In this document: positions 56,916-64,000 of the stretch, piece after piece
How positions within the stretch are numbered: position 1 is the stretch's first letter
Layout of the letters: the number at the start of each line of letters is the position of its first letter
NCBI RefSeq assembly: GCF_025751515.1
Contig: NZ_JAOWLE010000008.1
Span: forward strand, 1 to 64,000
Direction of reading: 5' to 3'
DNA length: 64,000 nt
Source of the DNA: Actibacterium sp. XHP0104
GTDB taxonomy: Bacteria > Pseudomonadota > Alphaproteobacteria > Rhodobacterales > Rhodobacteraceae
The notes under the pieces: generated by a model
The model's database searches: none
What the model saw: the letters and a program-made list of their open reading frames with translations, nothing else
What the model was told of the DNA's origin: nothing
Made by a program: the position numbers and the translations under genes

Positions 56916-56937
56916 CCGGGGGCCTTGCGGCCCCCGG
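56916..56937 (+). terminator. Strong hairpin, probable bidirectional terminator
   Basis: CCGGGGGCC (56916-56924) pairs perfectly with GGCCCCCGG (56929-56937) around TTGC, then AAGCTTTT on the plus strand. The T-run is short and offset. It lies between convergent DUF2270 and ccoP, 14 bases past the ccoP stop on its side, so it probably serves both. Confidence 0.65.
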
Positions 56938-56951
56938 AAGCTTTTCAGGAC

Positions 56952-57821
56952 TTATTCACCGCCACCAAGCGAGTGAACATAGGTCGAAACAGCGCGAATA
57001 TCGGCTTCGCTCAGACGACCCGTCCAGTTGGGCATCACGCCGTAGCGCGAATTGGTCACCGTCTCGGTCAGCGTGTCGACCTCACCGCCATACAGCCAAA
57101 CGGCGTCGGTCAGGTTCGGCGCGCCCTGGTAACGGTCGCCGGTGCCATCTTCCATGTGGCACGAGGCACAGTTGTCGAGGAACACGGTTTCACCCGCAGC
57201 AGCCAGGGTGGCGTCGGCCTCCTGGTTGGAAATCTGGCGGACATAGTGGACCACCTGATCGATTTCCTCAGCTTCTAGGATCTCGCCGAACTTGGGCATT
57301 TCCGAGTAACGGGCATCGGGATCCTGCTCGTTGCGGATGCCGTGCGACACGGTGAGGTGGATATCCTCGATCGTGCCGCCCCACAGCCAGTCGTCGTCCA
57401 GCAGGTTGGGATAGCCCGCACCCTGGACACCGGCCGCACCCGACCCGTGGCACTGGGCGCACCAGGTCTGGAACACGGCTTTACCGGCGTTGACCGAGTA
57501 GTTCATCAGCTCGGGGTTCGACGGAATCTCGGTCAGCTCGGCCACGATCAGCTTGGCTTCGACCGGGGCATTCATGTCGTCAAAACGCTGAATGTCGGCC
57601 GCCACGTTGGCGCGGGTCGAGAAACCCAGAAGCCCCGGAGTAGCCTCTTTCAGAAGCGGCCATGCCGGATAGGCGATCGAGTAACCGATGCCCCAGATGA
57701 TGGTCAGATAGAAGGTCCACAGCCACCAGCGCGGCAGGGGGTTGTTGAACTCTTCGATGCCGTCCCAGGAATGGCCCGTGGTTTCGGGATCACCCGGGTT
57801 CTTGTTCTTGTCGGTGCTCAT
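56952..57821 (-). CDS. ccoP: cbb3 cytochrome c oxidase diheme subunit III
   Basis: 289 residues: one membrane segment (residues ~30-55) with a short cytoplasmic lead, then two cytochrome c domains with CAQCH and CASCH and methionine ligands after each. Electron entry to CcoN. ATGA overlap with ccoQ. Ends at the 56.9-kb terminator. Confidence 0.95.
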   Translation of the reverse strand: MSTDKNKNPGDPETTGHSWDGIEEFNNPLPRWWLWTFYLTIIWGIGYSIAYPAWPLLKEATPGLLGFSTRANVAADIQRFDDMNAPVEAKLIVAELTEIPSNPELMNYSVNAGKAVFQTWCAQCHGSGAAGVQGAGYPNLLDDDWLWGGTIEDIHLTVSHGIRNEQDPDARYSEMPKFGEILEAEEIDQVVHYVRQISNQEADATLAAAGETVFLDNCASCHMEDGTGDRYQGAPNLTDAVWLYGGEVDTLTETVTNSRYGVMPNWTGRLSEADIRAVSTYVHSLGGGE

Positions 57822-58027
57822 GTCCGCGCCTCCTTAATATGCGCGCCGTTCGTATCGTCGTCGCAGGCGGGTTTGTTCTCATGCCGGAAAGGGATGTTGG
57901 CTGTGTCGCGGTATCCCCGGGTGCTGCCTGGGCGAAACGCCCAGACAATCACACCCAGGAAGAACACGGTCATGGCCAGCAACGCCCAGCTGTCGGCGAA
58001 TTCTCGCAGCAGGGAGTAAGTGTCCAT
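57818..58027 (-). CDS. ccoQ: cbb3 oxidase small subunit CcoQ
   Basis: 69 residues: one membrane segment (residues ~10-32, [20 protein letters not shown]-like) followed by [13 protein letters not shown] and a short acidic tail. Stabilises CcoP in the complex. The ATG at 58025-58027 is preceded by a perfect AGGAGG; a GTG codon just before it is ignored. Overlaps ccoP by four bases. Confidence 0.92.
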   Translation of the reverse strand: MDTYSLLREFADSWALLAMTVFFLGVIVWAFRPGSTRGYRDTANIPFRHENKPACDDDTNGAHIKEART

Positions 58028-58036
58028 CACGCCCTC

Positions 58037-58762
58037 CTAGCGGCTCGCGTCCGGCTCGAAGGTCGAGAAGTCGACCAGCGTGCCCAGCATTTGCAGATAG
58101 GCAACCAGAGCGTCCATTTCCGAGATACCCGGCTGGCCGTCAAAGTTGCGAACCTGAGCGCCCGGATAACGTTCCAGCAGACCGTCGGTATCGCCCCAGG
58201 GGTCGATTTGAACCGCATAGTCGGCCTGTGCGTTTTCCAGCATCTCTTCGGTGTAGGGCACACCCACAAAGGCGTTCGTGCGCATCGTGTCTTCGATGTA
58301 TTTGCCATCGATCATACGATTAAGCAGGAAGCCATATTTGGGCATCACCGACTCCGGCACCACCGACTGCGGGTCAACCAGGTGGTCGACGTGCCACTCG
58401 TCCGAGTAACGGCCGCCCACGCGGGCCAGGTCAGGCCCGGTCCGCTTGGAGCCCCACTGGAACGGGTGGTCGTACATCGACTCGGCCGCCAGGCTGTAGT
58501 GGCCATAGCGTTCGACCTCGTCGCGCATCGGACGGATCATCTGGCTGTGGCAGACATAGCAGCCTTCGCGGATGTAGATGTTCCGGCCTTCCAGTTCGAG
58601 CGGCGAGTAGGGCCGCATGCCGTCCACCTCTTCGATGGTGTTCTCGAGGTAGAACAGCGGTGCGATTTCCACGATGCCGCCGATGGTGACAACCAGGAAG
58701 CTGAAGATCAGCAGGAGCGTCGCGTTGGTCTCGAGGATCTTATGTTTATCGAGAATAGCCAT
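58037..58762 (-). CDS. ccoO: cbb3 oxidase monoheme subunit II
   Basis: 241 residues: an N-terminal membrane segment ([18 protein letters not shown]), then a cytochrome c domain with [14 protein letters not shown] and a methionine ligand further on. Begins nine bases upstream of ccoQ and is 14 bases after ccoN. Confidence 0.96.
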   Translation of the reverse strand: MAILDKHKILETNATLLLIFSFLVVTIGGIVEIAPLFYLENTIEEVDGMRPYSPLELEGRNIYIREGCYVCHSQMIRPMRDEVERYGHYSLAAESMYDHPFQWGSKRTGPDLARVGGRYSDEWHVDHLVDPQSVVPESVMPKYGFLLNRMIDGKYIEDTMRTNAFVGVPYTEEMLENAQADYAVQIDPWGDTDGLLERYPGAQVRNFDGQPGISEMDALVAYLQMLGTLVDFSTFEPDASR

Positions 58763-58776
58763 TTCTGCTTCCTCCC

Positions 58777-60375
58777 TTATTCAGCGGGAACCGCGTCCGG
58801 GGCTTCGGCAGCAGCCGGAACCGAGACGACGGTTTTCCACAGGTTGTAGCACATGATCAGCGCACCAGCGATGAACAGCAGGCCACCCGTACCACGCACC
58901 ACATACATCGGCAGTTTCGCGGCAACGGTGTCGGCGAACGAGTTCACCAGGAAGCCCTGCGCGTCAACTTCGCGCCACATCAGGCCTTCCATGATACCGG
59001 TCACCCACATGGCGGCGGCGTACAGAATGATGCCGATGGTGGCGAGCCAGAAGTGCCAGCTGACCAGGGTCAGGCTATACAGGCGCTCACGGTTCCACAG
59101 CTTGGGCACCAGGAAGTACAGCGCGCCAAAGGTGATCATGCCGTTCCAGCCCAGAGCACCCGAGTGCACGTGACCGATCGTCCAGTCCGTGTAGTGCGAC
59201 AGCGAGTTCACGGCGCGGATCGACATCATCGGACCCTCGAAGGTCGACATGCCGTAGAAGCCGATCGAGATCACCATCATACGGATCACCGGGTCGGTGC
59301 GCAGCTTGTCCCAGGCACCCGACAGGGTCATCAGGCCGTTGATCATGCCGCCCCACGAGGGCATCCACAGGATCACCGAGAACACCATGCCCAGCGTACC
59401 GGCCCAGTCGGGCAGCGCGGTATAGTGCAGGTGGTGCGGACCAGCCCAGATATACAGGAAGATCAGGGCCCAGAAGTGGATGATCGACAGTTTATACGAA
59501 TAAACCGGACGTTCGGCCTGCTTCGGCACGAAATAGTACATCATGCCCAGGAAGCCGGCGGTCAGGAAGAAGCCCACGGCGTTGTGGCCGTACCACCACT
59601 GGGTCATGGCGTCTTGCACACCGGCAAACACCTGAACCGACTTCGAGCCGAAGATCGACACCGGAACCGACAGGTTGTTGACCACGTGCAGCATGGCAAC
59701 CGTGACGATGAACGCCAGGTAGAACCAGTTGGCGACGTAGATGTGCTTTTCTTTACGCTTGATGATCGTGCCCAGGAACACGGCCAGGTAAACCACCCAG
59801 ACGACGGTCAGCCACAGGTCGACATACCATTCCGGCTCAGCATATTCCTTCGACTGGGTCGCGCCCAGCAGATAGCCGGTTGCCGCCAGCACGATGACCA
59901 GCTGATAACCCCAGAACACGAACCAGCCGGCATTGCCGCCCCACAGCCGCGTGGCCGAGGTTCGCTGCACCACGTAGAACGAGGTGGCGATCAGCGCGTT
60001 GCCGCCAAAGGCGAAAATCACGGCCGAGGTGTGCAGCGGACGCAGGCGGCCAAAGTTGGCATAGCCCTGTGCCCATTCAAAGTTCAGGCTCGGAAACGCC
60101 AGCTGGAACGCGATGAACGTCCCTGCGGCAAAGCCGACCACGCCCCAAAGGGCGGTTGCGATCACACCGGCCCGGACGACGCCGTCCATGTAACCGGAAG
60201 TATCTACAGTTTTCTCGTTCCCAGCAGTGCGGACCGTATAGATAAACATGCCGGCAGCGGCCAGCATAACGGTCAGAGCATTCACCAGGTAGGCAATGTC
60301 ACGGGCGTAGTTCGCGGCAATCGCGGCAAGAACCGCAATCACGCCGAACACGACCATCTTTGCATAATCCCACAT
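58777..60375 (-). CDS. ccoN: cbb3 oxidase catalytic subunit I
   Basis: Reduces O2 at the heme b3-CuB centre. About 12 membrane segments in 532 residues, with the conserved histidine-bearing segments ([53 protein letters not shown]). I start at MWDYAKMV (ATG 60373-60375), as in R. sphaeroides; an in-frame ATG six codons upstream is not preferred. An FNR box lies ~93 bases upstream of this ATG. Confidence 0.97.
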   Translation of the reverse strand: MWDYAKMVVFGVIAVLAAIAANYARDIAYLVNALTVMLAAAGMFIYTVRTAGNEKTVDTSGYMDGVVRAGVIATALWGVVGFAAGTFIAFQLAFPSLNFEWAQGYANFGRLRPLHTSAVIFAFGGNALIATSFYVVQRTSATRLWGGNAGWFVFWGYQLVIVLAATGYLLGATQSKEYAEPEWYVDLWLTVVWVVYLAVFLGTIIKRKEKHIYVANWFYLAFIVTVAMLHVVNNLSVPVSIFGSKSVQVFAGVQDAMTQWWYGHNAVGFFLTAGFLGMMYYFVPKQAERPVYSYKLSIIHFWALIFLYIWAGPHHLHYTALPDWAGTLGMVFSVILWMPSWGGMINGLMTLSGAWDKLRTDPVIRMMVISIGFYGMSTFEGPMMSIRAVNSLSHYTDWTIGHVHSGALGWNGMITFGALYFLVPKLWNRERLYSLTLVSWHFWLATIGIILYAAAMWVTGIMEGLMWREVDAQGFLVNSFADTVAAKLPMYVVRGTGGLLFIAGALIMCYNLWKTVVSVPAAAEAPDAVPAE

Positions 60376-60467
60376 CGTGCGTCCCTTCGTCATTCCCGAC
60401 CGCGATTCGTCGCGGCTCGGGCTACTTTTCCACGAATGCGGTATGGCCGCGAGAGGAGTCTCGAACC

Positions 60468-60481
60468 TTGATCCATATCAA
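60468..60481. promoter_or_regulatory. Perfect FNR box between ccoN and usp
   Basis: TTGATCCATATCAA is an exact TTGAT-N4-ATCAA. Placing FnrL at -41.5 gives a -10 CATACC for ccoN (minus strand), and GATGCT for usp on the plus strand. So ccoNOQP probably is activated under low oxygen; usp may be too. Confidence 0.9.
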
Positions 60482-60567
60482 GGCGCGCGCCGATAGGCGG
60501 GCGATGCTGCTGAAAGCGCTACGAAAGTCGCACAAGCGACACAAGAACTGCGCAACAGGAGGTAAAG

Positions 60568-61407
60568 ATGGCCTACAAGACCATTCTCACGGTCGTTACG
60601 GATGCGGATCTGACCCAATCGGCCCTGGACGCCGCCATCGCGATGGCCAATCGCGAAGACGCGCATCTCGACGTGCTGTGCCTGGGGCTCGACCGCACCC
60701 AAACCGGATACTATTTCGCTGGCGCCAATGCGGTGTTGCTGCAGGAAACCCTGCAGCGCGCCCAGCATGACGCCACTCGAATCGAAGAGGCCGTGCGCAA
60801 GCGCATGTCGGGCGAGACCATGCGCTGGGCCAGCGAAACCGCCGTGGCCCAGATCACCGCCCTGTCCCCGCTGATCGCCGGCTGGGCACGATTCGCGGAT
60901 CTGGTGATTCTGCCCAAACCCTATGGCCCCAACCTGGGCATCGAACATGAAACCATCGTCGAGGCCGCCCTGTTCGACGGCCAGGTGCCCGTGATGATCG
61001 CCCCGCACGGCGTCGATCTGGCGCGCACCGGCAATCGCATCGCCGTGGCCTGGAACCAAAGCGCCGAGGCCATGACCGCGATCCGCGCCGCCCTGCCCCT
61101 GCTGGCGGCGGCCGATCTGGTCGACATCACCGTGATCGACCCGCCCCAGCACGGCCCCGACCGGTCAGACCCCGGCGGGCTGCTGTCACAGATGCTGGGC
61201 CGCCACGGCGCCCGCACCGAGATCACGGTGCTGGCCAAGACCATGCCGCGGATCTCGGATGTTCTGTTGCGGCACGTGGCCGACATGAATGCCGATATGG
61301 TGGTGATGGGCGCCTATGGTCACTCGCGCTTCCGCGAGGCGATCCTGGGCGGAGCGACCCGCAACATGCTGGAAAGCGCCACCGTTCCGGTGCTGCTGGC
61401 GCATTAG
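60568..61407 (+). CDS. Universal stress protein, tandem UspA domains
   Basis: 279 residues made of two UspA-type halves; the second ends with ATP-binding G-x2-G-x9-G(S/T)-like motif as GAYGHSRFREAILGGATRNM, key part GAYGHSRFREAILGG. The first half lacks an obvious nucleotide-binding glycine motif. In R. sphaeroides a Usp gene occupies the same place between ccoN and fnrL. Convergent with fnrL; FNR box upstream. Likely a low-oxygen or stress survival factor. Confidence 0.9.
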   Translation: MAYKTILTVVTDADLTQSALDAAIAMANREDAHLDVLCLGLDRTQTGYYFAGANAVLLQETLQRAQHDATRIEEAVRKRMSGETMRWASETAVAQITALSPLIAGWARFADLVILPKPYGPNLGIEHETIVEAALFDGQVPVMIAPHGVDLARTGNRIAVAWNQSAEAMTAIRAALPLLAAADLVDITVIDPPQHGPDRSDPGGLLSQMLGRHGARTEITVLAKTMPRISDVLLRHVADMNADMVVMGAYGHSRFREAILGGATRNMLESATVPVLLAH

Positions 61408-61410
61408 GGC

Positions 61411-62157
61411 CTAGACGAAAACGCCGCCGTCCGTGTCGTCGCCGGTCTCATCAAGAAGGCGCTCCATGTCGGGCACCGTCACGTGGCGCTTGCCTTCCAG
61501 CTCGATCACGCCGTCGCGTTTCAGCGCGCTGATCTGGCGGCTGACCGTTTCCAGGGTCAGCCCCAGGTAATCGGCCATGGCCTCGCGCGTCAGCGGCAGA
61601 TCGAACACGATCTTGCCCGATGCGGCCGACAGTTTCAGCGTCGCATCGCGGCGGGCAATGATGGCCAGCAGGCTGGCAATCTTTTCGCGCGCCGTCTTGC
61701 GGCCCAAAAGCAGCATCCACTCGCGCGCGGCATCCAGCTCGTCCAGGGTCATCTCAAGCAGACGCTGGCCGATATGCGGCGTGCGCGACATCAGCTCTTC
61801 GAACGGTTTCTTGCGGAAACAGCACATCGTCAGACGCGTCGTCGCAACGACATTGTAGGCGGCAGTGTCGCGCCCCGGACGCCCGGCAAAATCCGACGGC
61901 AGCAACAGACCCACCATCTGGGTGCGCCCGTCCTCCATCGTCTGGGTCAGGGTCGCGATGCCCTCAACCACGGAGGCCACGAAATCCATCCGGTCGCCGG
62001 CCCAGATCACCGTCTGACCGGCCTCGAAGCTGCGGTAGTATTTCATGCCTTCCAGCGACTGCAGCTCGTCCGCATCACAGCGCGCGCAGACAGCCCTGTG
62101 GCGAATGGGGCAATTACTGCACTCGACATGCGAGAAAGCGTGATCTTGAGCAGCCAT
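61411..62157 (-). CDS. fnrL: Oxygen-sensing regulator FnrL
   Basis: 248 residues. [4Fe-4S] ligands in the N-terminus (C13, C16, C24, C27 region, ECSNCPIRH and CARC), effector domain, and a C-terminal helix-turn-helix whose recognition helix reads LTLETVSRQIS, with the E and SR that contact TTGAT. Start at ATG 62155-62157 as in R. sphaeroides; no strong Shine-Dalgarno precedes it. A perfect FNR box lies only 14 bases upstream, which suggests self-repression. Confidence 0.96.
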   Translation of the reverse strand: MAAQDHAFSHVECSNCPIRHRAVCARCDADELQSLEGMKYYRSFEAGQTVIWAGDRMDFVASVVEGIATLTQTMEDGRTQMVGLLLPSDFAGRPGRDTAAYNVVATTRLTMCCFRKKPFEELMSRTPHIGQRLLEMTLDELDAAREWMLLLGRKTAREKIASLLAIIARRDATLKLSAASGKIVFDLPLTREAMADYLGLTLETVSRQISALKRDGVIELEGKRHVTVPDMERLLDETGDDTDGGVFV

Positions 62158-62170
62158 GGAGGACTCGTTT

Positions 62171-62184
62171 TTGATTTCGATCAA
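62171..62184. promoter_or_regulatory. Perfect FNR box between fnrL and hemN
   Basis: TTGATTTCGATCAA is an exact match to TTGAT-N4-ATCAA. It is 35 bases before the hemN ATG and 14 before fnrL. Activation of hemN and repression of fnrL would fit. Confidence 0.9.
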
Positions 62185-62218
62185 TGTTTGGCCCGTGGCC
62201 ATAGCTACACCTAGGCGA

Positions 62219-63574
62219 ATGAACACCGAATCGCAACTCACCCGGCTAGGACTGTTCGACGCCCGGGTGCCACGGTATACCAGTTATCCCACGGCACCAC
62301 ATTTTTCCGCGTCGGTCAACGAAGGCCACTTTACCGACTGGATCCAGGCCATCCCCGGTGGGTCGCAGATTTCCCTTTATATTCATGTGCCTTTCTGCCG
62401 TCGGCTGTGCTGGTTCTGCGCCTGCCGCACCCAGGGTACACGCACCAATTCGCCCGTTCAGGCCTATGTCGAAACGCTTAAGGCCGAGTTGGCCCTGCTG
62501 CGCCGGCACCTGCCGCGGAGCGTCACCTTGTCGCGGCTGCATTGGGGGGGCGGAACCCCCACCCTGCTGACACCCGACATGATGCGCGACCTGACCGATT
62601 CCATCTTCGATGTGGTGCAACTGGGCGAAAATGCCGAATTCTCGGTAGAAATCGACCCCAACGAGATCGACGGAGACCGCCTTGACGTGCTGGCGGCGGC
62701 GGGCATGAACCGCGCCTCGATCGGGGTGCAGGACTTTGACCCGCAGATCCAGGAAGTCATCGGCCGCATCCAAAGCTACGACCTGACCCGCCAGGCCGCC
62801 GACATGATCCGCGAGCGTGGCATCATCAGCCTGAACGCCGACATCCTGTTCGGCCTGCCGCACCAGTCGCGCGAACGCATCACCGAAAGCGTGCAGAAAC
62901 TGCTGTCTCTGACCCCCGACCGGGTCGCGCTTTACGGCTACGCCCATGTGCCCTGGATGGCCAAGCGCCAGCAGATGCTGCCCTCGGACGCGCTGCCCAC
63001 CCCCGAGGAACGGCTGCAACTCTTTGAAACCGCCCGCCGGCTGTTCCTGTGGGACGACTACCGCGAGATCGGCATCGACCACTTCGCCCGCCCCGGCGAC
63101 GGGCTAGAGGTCGCCCAACGCACCGGTCGCCTGCGCCGCAACTTCCAGGGCTATACCGACGATACCGCCGATGTGCTGATCGGTCTGGGCGCCTCGTCGA
63201 TCTCGCGCTTCCCGCAAGGCTTTGCGCAGAACCTGTCCTCGACCTCGGAATATACCGGCCGCGTGCGCGAAGGCCGCTTTGCCACCGGGCGCGGTCACAT
63301 CTTTACCCCCGACGACAAGCTGCGCTCGCGCATGATCGAGGCACTGATGTGCGACTTCCGCATCGACGCCGCCGAAATGAAATCCAGCTTCGGCATCACC
63401 GATGCTCAGCTCGACGCCTTGTTCCGCCCGATCAAGGACACGTTCGGCGACATGGTCGAACTTAGCCAAGACGGCCTCTTCGTCCCGCAAAAGGGCCGCC
63501 CCCTAACGCGGATAATCGCCCGCGGGTTTGACGCCTACGACCTCAGCAAGGCCGGCCACAGCTCGGCCATCTAG
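62219..63574 (+). CDS. hemN: Oxygen-independent coproporphyrinogen III dehydrogenase
   Basis: Radical-SAM enzyme making protoporphyrinogen IX without O2. 451 residues; cluster cysteines C60, C64, C67 in FCRRLCWFC, preceded by YIHVPF; substrate region GRIQSYDLT and SAM-binding GGGTPTLL. The start at ATG 62219 (NTESQLTRLGLFDARVPRY) is supported by family start. Adjacent divergent fnrL and the box indicate FnrL activation. Also called hemZ. Confidence 0.96.
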   Translation: MNTESQLTRLGLFDARVPRYTSYPTAPHFSASVNEGHFTDWIQAIPGGSQISLYIHVPFCRRLCWFCACRTQGTRTNSPVQAYVETLKAELALLRRHLPRSVTLSRLHWGGGTPTLLTPDMMRDLTDSIFDVVQLGENAEFSVEIDPNEIDGDRLDVLAAAGMNRASIGVQDFDPQIQEVIGRIQSYDLTRQAADMIRERGIISLNADILFGLPHQSRERITESVQKLLSLTPDRVALYGYAHVPWMAKRQQMLPSDALPTPEERLQLFETARRLFLWDDYREIGIDHFARPGDGLEVAQRTGRLRRNFQGYTDDTADVLIGLGASSISRFPQGFAQNLSSTSEYTGRVREGRFATGRGHIFTPDDKLRSRMIEALMCDFRIDAAEMKSSFGITDAQLDALFRPIKDTFGDMVELSQDGLFVPQKGRPLTRIIARGFDAYDLSKAGHSSAI

Positions 63575-63579
63575 GCGCC

Positions 63580-63650
63580 TTGGGGCTCTGCCCCAAACCC
63601 CGGGATATTTATGCGAAAAAGAAGGGCATTCTTCTTTGTTGAAATATCCC
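63580..63650. repeat. Nested palindromic element after hemN, likely repeated in the genome
   Basis: First a hairpin TTGGGGC-TCT-GCCCCAA (63580-63596), six bases past the hemN stop. Then an outer stem GGGATATTT / AAATATCCC (63602-63610, 63642-63650) enclosing an inner stem AAAGAAG / CTTCTTT (63618-63624, 63631-63637). This kind of element recurs between genes in Rhodobacteraceae genomes; it may act as a terminator or mRNA-end stabiliser. Its copy number here cannot be seen. Confidence 0.7.
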
Positions 63651-63719
63651 CGCCGGAGGCACCCTGAGCGGCGCAGCCGCGAGGCATAACTTGTGCGCCG
63701 CCAGGCGCGCACCGCCAGA

Positions 63720-64000
63720 TCACCCTTGCCCGAATGCCGCCTGCATCAGCGTGCGGGTATAGTCGGAACGCGGCGCGTCGAAAATCGTGGCACTGTCGCC
63801 CGCCTCGACGATATCGCCCTGCTTCATCACGATCACCTTGTGTGACAAGGCGCGCACAACCTTCAGGTCGTGGCTGATGAACAGATAGGCCAGCCCATAG
63901 CGCCGCTGCAAATCGCGCAACAGATCGACGATCTGCACCTGCACGGTCATGTCCAGCGCCGAGGTCGGCTCGTCCAGCACCAGCAGCTTGGGCCGCAGGA
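63720..64000 (-). CDS. ABC transporter ATPase, C-terminal part (truncated by window edge)
   Basis: The last ~93 residues of a leftward gene running off the right edge. Walker B LLVLDEPTSALD, D-loop and switch ISHD are present, followed by VIVMKQGDIVEAGDSATIF and ANPRSDYTRTLM-like APRSDYTRTLM, the end typical of peptide/nickel or microcin C (YejF/DppD/OppF) ATPases. N-terminal part and Walker A lie outside. Substrate not decidable. Confidence 0.88.
   Translation of the reverse strand, partial: LRPKLLVLDEPTSALDMTVQVQIVDLLRDLQRRYGLAYLFISHDLKVVRALSHKVIVMKQGDIVEAGDSATIFDAPRSDYTRTLMQAAFGQG

Overview
The window is a continuous, high-GC, gene-dense bacterial chromosome segment. Gene content and order point to an alphaproteobacterium of the family Rhodobacteraceae (Rhodobacter/Roseobacter group). 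The main evidence is the block ccoGHIS / ccoNOQP - universal stress protein - fnrL - hemN with FNR boxes in each divergent gap, the rpoE-chrR pair next to a fatty-acid modifying operon behind a TGATCC-N18-TAAGC promoter, and the sulfite operon cysG-DUF2849-cysI-cysH-DUF934-fpr. There is no prophage, IS element, CRISPR array or rRNA. One tRNA (Thr, anticodon TGT) is present. Assignments rest on reading the translations and motifs; no database search was run.

Layout. 0.3-3.5 kb: phosphoglucomutase, an AEC-type permease and a small secreted protein. 3.7-9.4 kb: tRNA-Thr, then a leftward assimilatory sulfate operon in which cysH is fused in frame to its usual neighbour DUF934. 9.6-14.8 kb: sigma factor RpoE and zinc anti-sigma ChrR, divergent from a four-gene operon (FAD oxidoreductase, DUF1365, CFA-synthase-like methyltransferase, DUF3833) resembling the singlet-oxygen / furan-fatty-acid operon of Rhodobacter sphaeroides. 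14.8-20.4 kb: glycerate 2-kinase, an Rrf2 regulator, and zur-znuC-znuB divergent from znuA across a Zur-like operator. 20.4-26.1 kb: urate to glyoxylate degradation (puuD, uraH, puuE-uraD fusion, alc, allA, LysR regulator). 26.1-33.0 kb: a fused hydantoinase/oxoprolinase, then mnmH and an oxidoreductase-SelD fusion for tRNA 2-selenouridine. 33.1-41.1 kb: two separate FtsX-type ABC exporters, one with an AttH-like protein, the other paired with a TesA-like esterase. 41.1-49.3 kb: tetrapyrrole genes hemC, hemE, hemF, plus cysK, a nuclease, a pseudouridine synthase, an SDR protein, an RsmC-like methylase and clpS. 49.4-51.8 kb: HAD hydrolase and a SPOR-tailed D,D-carboxypeptidase. 51.8-63.6 kb: cbb3 oxidase assembly (ccoGHIS) and structural (ccoNOQP) genes, DUF2270, usp, fnrL and hemN. 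The window ends inside an ABC ATPase gene.

How the genes fit together. Siroheme (cysG) supplies the sulfite reductase, and cysK lies downstream in the same pathway. FnrL probably co-controls the cbb3 oxidase, its assembly factors, the stress protein and anaerobic heme synthesis (hemN), with hemF as the aerobic counterpart. RpoE probably activates itself and the lipid operon through back-to-back -35 elements.

I do not see a clearly new defence, mobile or biosynthetic system. The items most worth a second look are the cysH-DUF934 fusion with a retained internal ribosome binding site, the palindromic double RpoE promoter with two uncharacterised proteins (DUF1365, DUF3833) in its operon, an SDR protein lacking the catalytic lysine, and a DgoK-like protein tied to zinc uptake.
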